Shown: one piece after another, positions 60,809 through 64,000 of the stretch
Position numbering within the stretch: position 1 is the stretch's first letter
How the letters are laid out: every line of letters starts with the position of its first letter
Made by a program: the position numbers and the translations under genes
DNA from: Candidatus Chryseobacterium colombiense
GTDB lineage: Bacteria; Bacteroidota; Bacteroidia; Flavobacteriales; Weeksellaceae
Direction of reading: 5' to 3'
Length of the DNA stretch: 64,000 nucleotides
Assembly (NCBI GenBank): GCA_029203185.1
Contig: CP119310.1
Coordinates: 2,610,001-2,674,000, forward strand
Notes under the pieces: model-generated
Seen by the model: only the letters and a program-made list of their open reading frames with translations
The model's database searches: none
What the model was told of the DNA's origin: nothing

Positions 60809-62101
60809 TTATCTCAAATCAACAAAAGTAATAGGCTTTCGGCTATTGGGATGGAAAACGGTTTTAGATAAAATATCAAAATTGATTACTTCAATTTTTG
60901 GACTCACTCTGAGTTTTGCTCGAAAATGATCCCGCACTTCATGTACAAAATTCTCATCATTATTTTCCGTACTCAGTTTGATAATAATCTCATCAAGCCC
61001 AATTTCATTAGTTTGAATAACAATCTGATAGCATAAAATTCCATTAAAATCATTCAGAATATCATTCATGGCAGGAGGATACAAAGTCGTCCCTTTATAT
61101 TTGATCATCTGCTGTTTTCTTCCGATCACAGGGCCTAAACGCATTGTATTTCTTCCACACTGACAAGGTTCATAATGTGCTTTAACAATATCCCCTGTTT
61201 TAAATCTCAGCAAAGGAATCGCTTCAACTCCTAACGTGGTAATCGTTAATTCTCCACTCTCTCCTTCCTGAACAGGTTTTCCTTCATCATCAAGAATCTC
61301 GGTAATGATCAGTTCCGGGTGATGATGTCCTCCATGCTGAAACTCACACTCTGTAAAAGCGGTACTCATTTCCGTGGAAGCATACGTTGAGAATAATTTA
61401 ACATCCCACTTTTCTTTAATTTTCTGTGAAAGAATATTATCTGTAAAATCTTGATTTTTGATACTTTCTCCAATACAAACCGCTCCATACACACTGGAGT
61501 TCTTATAATCTATCCCATGTTTTTCGGCGTAATCAATCATTTTCAACAGAAATGACGGAACCGTAATCAAATATTTCGGTTTATATCTGAAAATAGAATC
61601 CCATTGTAATTCAGGAATTCCGGGCCCCATTCTAACAACACTTGCTCCCATTTTTCTTAATCCTAAAAAATAAGCAAGTCCTGCCATAAATCTCTTGTCA
61701 ATAGTGGTAATCATCTGTACAACATCTCCTTTCTGAATCCCTGCACAGGCAAAGGAAACGGCTTCATTATAGGCCAATCTTTCAAGATCATGATCTGACA
61801 AACCAAATGTTACAGGATCTCCCAATGTTCCGGAAGTTGTACTGTAATCAACAATTTTATCAGGAGTGATACAGAAAAAATCATCATTATTCTGCTGAAT
61901 ATCATTCTTAACCGTTGTTGGAATTTTTTGCAAATCTTCCAGGGTTTGAATATCTGCAATATTGATAGTATGCTCTTTGAAAAGTTTCTGATAAAAAGGA
62001 GAATGAGTTTCAAGATAAATGAGCAGCTCCTGAAGCTTTTTCTCCTGAAACATCTTAATTTCTTTACTCGTTGCTCTTTCGATGGGTGGATAAAATTCCA
62101 A
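60809..62101 (-). CDS. AMP-binding CoA ligase (phenylacetate/coumarate-CoA-ligase-like)
   Basis: This 430-residue adenylate-forming enzyme of the PaaK type has the AMP/ATP motif VDYSTTSGTLGDPVTFGLS near residues 84-102. Further blocks are FSTYASTEMSTAFTECE, LRFKTGDIV and GRKQQMIKYKGTTLYPP. It should activate an aryl acid as an acyl-CoA or acyl-adenylate. With the lyase nearby, 4-coumarate is the likely substrate, loaded onto an ACP for polyene synthesis. A TACATTTG box (62129-62122) lies just upstream on the minus strand. It is transcribed separately from the lyase operon. Confidence 0.88.
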   Translation of the reverse strand: MEFYPPIERATSKEIKMFQEKKLQELLIYLETHSPFYQKLFKEHTINIADIQTLEDLQKIPTTVKNDIQQNNDDFFCITPDKIVDYSTTSGTLGDPVTFGLSDHDLERLAYNEAVSFACAGIQKGDVVQMITTIDKRFMAGLAYFLGLRKMGASVVRMGPGIPELQWDSIFRYKPKYLITVPSFLLKMIDYAEKHGIDYKNSSVYGAVCIGESIKNQDFTDNILSQKIKEKWDVKLFSTYASTEMSTAFTECEFQHGGHHHPELIITEILDDEGKPVQEGESGELTITTLGVEAIPLLRFKTGDIVKAHYEPCQCGRNTMRLGPVIGRKQQMIKYKGTTLYPPAMNDILNDFNGILCYQIVIQTNEIGLDEIIIKLSTENNDENFVHEVRDHFRAKLRVSPKIEVINFDILSKTVFHPNSRKPITFVDLR

Positions 62102-62316
62102 TTGTTTGCTTTTTTAAACAACAAATGTATTTAATTAAATTAAAAGAGTAAAGCATTAAAAAATGCAAAATTGAACCGACCAAAAACCTTCAAAAAATTC
62201 ACAATTTAAAATTCACAATTCACTGAAAATTAATCTTTGTATTTATATTTCTGAAACAGAACTTTTTAATTGGAAATATCAAAATAAAACATATATTATA
62301 AACCGACAAATTTTAG

Positions 62317-62324
62317 TAAATTTG
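62317..62324 (+). promoter_or_regulatory. -7 element of ileS
   Basis: TAAATTTG on the plus strand, 36 bp before the ileS start, matches the -7 consensus. No clear -33 TTG was found. Confidence 0.45.
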
Positions 62325-62359
62325 CCAACTTAATTAATCAACGATATTGAGATATTACA

Positions 62360-64000
62360 ATGAGCCAATTTAAAGAATACAAAAACCTCAACCTTATTGA
62401 CGTAGCAGAGAATGTAGCGGAATTCTGGAAACAGAATAAAACTTTCAATAAAAGTGTTGAGATTCGTGAGGGGCAACCTGAGTTTGTTTTTTATGAAGGT
62501 CCGCCTTCAGCAAACGGTATGCCTGGAATTCACCACGTAATGGCCAGAGCGTTGAAGGATATTTTCTGTCGTTATCAAACCCAGAACGGGAAACAGGTTT
62601 TCCGTAAAGCGGGTTGGGATACCCACGGACTTCCGGTAGAGCTTGGTGTGGAAAAGGAATTAGGAATCACTAAAGAAGATATTGGCAAAAAAATTTCTAT
62701 TGAAGATTACAACAAAGCGTGTCGTGAAGCAGTAATGCGTTATACAGACGTTTGGAACAACCTTACTGAGAAAATCGGGTATTGGGTTGATCTTGATGAT
62801 CCATACATCACATACAAATCAAAATATATGGAGACGGTTTGGTGGTTGTTGAAACAATTGTATGATAAAGGATTATTGTACAAAGGTTACACCATTCAGC
62901 CTTACTCTCCAAAAGCAGGAACCGGACTTTCTTCACACGAAGTCAATCAGCCGGGAGCTTACCGTGATGTTTCTGACACAACGGTGGTTGCTCAGTTCAA
63001 AACATTACCGGAAACACTACCTTCATTTTTACAAGGTTTTGGAGATGTACATTTCTTAGCATGGACGACAACTCCTTGGACGTTGCCTTCTAACACCGCT
63101 TTAACAGTAGGTCCGAAAATCGATTATGTTTTAGTTAAAACTTTCAATCAATATACTTTTGAGCCTATCAATATTGTTTTAGCTAAAACTTTAGTCGGAA
63201 AACAATTTGCTAAAAAATATGCTGAAGGAACAGATGAAGATTTTACGAACTACACTTCTGAAACAAAAGTTATCCCTTACCAAATTCTAGCAGAATTCAA
63301 AGGTGCTGATTTGGTTGGAATCAAATATGAACAGCTATTGCAATATGCTCTTCCTTATCAAAATCCTGAAAATGCATTCAGAGTAATTTCGGGAGACTTC
63401 GTGACGACAGAAGACGGAACAGGTATCGTTCATACAGCGCCTACTTTTGGTGCTGATGATGCGAAAGTGGCCAAAGAAGCTCAACCTGAAGTTCCGCCGA
63501 TGTTGGTTCTGGATGAAAACGAAAACCCAATTCCATTAGTAGATTTACAGGGAAGATTTTTATCTGTCGTAAGCGATGATATCTATGGTTTTGCGAATGA
63601 ATACGTAAAAGGAGAATATCTTAGCGAAGACGAAAAAAATACTGAATTAAACATTCAGAAAGAGAATTTAAAGTCAATCATTGCAGATTTGAAGACTTAT
63701 CTTTCTGTGGATGAAAGAATTGCTTTAAAATTAAGAAAAGAAAATAAGGCTTTCAAAGTAGAAAAATACGTTCACTCCTATCCACACAGCTGGAGAACAG
63801 ATGAGCCGTTATTATATTATCCGTTGGATTCCTGGTTTGTAAAAATGACTTCGCTTAGAAGCCGTTTGGTAGAACTGAATGAAACAATTAACTGGAAGCC
63901 AAAAGCAACAGGAGAAGGGCGTTTCGCGAACTGGTTGGAAAACGTAAACGACTGGAATCTTTCCCGTTCAAGATATTGGGGAATTCCTTTGCCAATCTGG
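62360..64000 (+). CDS. ileS: Isoleucyl-tRNA synthetase, 5' part (runs off right edge)
   Basis: The frame starts at the ATG at 62360 (MSQFKEYKNL) and stays open to the window end (547 codons). It is a class I synthetase of the IleRS2-like type found in Bacteroidota. The catalytic opening is FYEGPPSANGMPGIHHVMARALKD, with GIHH (residues 56-59) in place of HIGH. AGWDTHGLPVELGVEKELGI follows, and the editing-domain block FLAWTTTPWTLPSNTALTVG. The KMSKS region is outside the window. Confidence 0.95.
   Translation, partial: MSQFKEYKNLNLIDVAENVAEFWKQNKTFNKSVEIREGQPEFVFYEGPPSANGMPGIHHVMARALKDIFCRYQTQNGKQVFRKAGWDTHGLPVELGVEKELGITKEDIGKKISIEDYNKACREAVMRYTDVWNNLTEKIGYWVDLDDPYITYKSKYMETVWWLLKQLYDKGLLYKGYTIQPYSPKAGTGLSSHEVNQPGAYRDVSDTTVVAQFKTLPETLPSFLQGFGDVHFLAWTTTPWTLPSNTALTVGPKIDYVLVKTFNQYTFEPINIVLAKTLVGKQFAKKYAEGTDEDFTNYTSETKVIPYQILAEFKGADLVGIKYEQLLQYALPYQNPENAFRVISGDFVTTEDGTGIVHTAPTFGADDAKVAKEAQPEVPPMLVLDENENPIPLVDLQGRFLSVVSDDIYGFANEYVKGEYLSEDEKNTELNIQKENLKSIIADLKTYLSVDERIALKLRKENKAFKVEKYVHSYPHSWRTDEPLLYYPLDSWFVKMTSLRSRLVELNETINWKPKATGEGRFANWLENVNDWNLSRSRYWGIPLPIW

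Overview
The window comes from a Bacteroidota genome, most likely the Chryseobacterium group (Weeksellaceae). Four things point there: an AT-rich sequence; Bacteroidota-type promoters (TTG, about 19-21 nt, TANNTTTG) in place of sigma70 boxes; a protein with a type IX secretion C-terminal domain; and a flexirubin-type pigment cluster. The 16S rRNA 3' end also lacks the usual CCTCC anti-Shine-Dalgarno core.

Layout. Positions 1-2410 (minus) hold the 5' end of a 23S rRNA gene, tRNA-Ala(TGC), tRNA-Ile(GAT) and a complete 16S rRNA gene. Three tandem promoters lie upstream, at 2551-2855. From 2998 to 10471 (minus) there is a small operon (thioesterase, rfbD, exported protein), then the envelope operon DUF6089-uppS-bamA-ompH-ompH. 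From 10681 to 17376 (minus) come capsule/exopolysaccharide genes: a Wzc-like tyrosine autokinase, a Wza-like export lipoprotein, a WecA/MraY-like transferase and a GT2, plus a degenerate arginase-fold protein. From 17482 to 29480 lie a GH43-like lipoprotein, an alpha/beta hydrolase (plus), topA, a large T9SS cargo protein and three polytopic membrane proteins, one EpsG-like.

Positions 29669-62101 form the main accessory region, a flexirubin-type (aryl polyene plus dialkylresorcinol) cluster. The plus-strand half (29669-50363) encodes, in order: an RND exporter fused to an acyltransferase, DarA and DarB (dialkylresorcinol synthesis), two hotdog proteins, a BtrH-like acyltransferase, an ABC exporter, a thioesterase, several ketosynthases (including a KS/chain-length-factor-like pair and a half-size KS), an ACP, a polysaccharide deacetylase, a LolA-like carrier, a lipoprotein, a true FabZ/ApeI-type dehydratase and a GT2-DUF2062 protein. 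The minus-strand half (50430-58717) encodes a C45-family acyltransferase-like lipoprotein, a phytoene-desaturase-like oxidoreductase, an LpxL-like acyltransferase, a second ACP, another ketosynthase, FabG and a tyrosine ammonia-lyase. Beyond these lie a halogenase-like flavoprotein (plus), an exported protein and an AMP-binding CoA ligase (minus).

How the genes fit together (inference from family knowledge): the lyase and ligase would make and activate 4-coumarate. The KS/CLF pair, FabG, dehydratases and ACPs would extend it to an aryl polyene. DarB and DarA would make the dialkylresorcinol. An acyltransferase (the BtrH-like or C45-like protein are candidates) would join the two, and the RND/LolA/lipoprotein genes would place the pigment in the outer membrane. 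The window ends in a partial ileS (plus) with a GIHH motif in place of HIGH.

A second theme is mobile palindromic repeats. At least five different hairpin families occupy most of the wider gaps between the tightly packed pigment genes. Two REP-like copies lie inside reading frames, one in a ketosynthase and one at the start of the C45-like gene. No insertion sequence, prophage or CRISPR array was seen.
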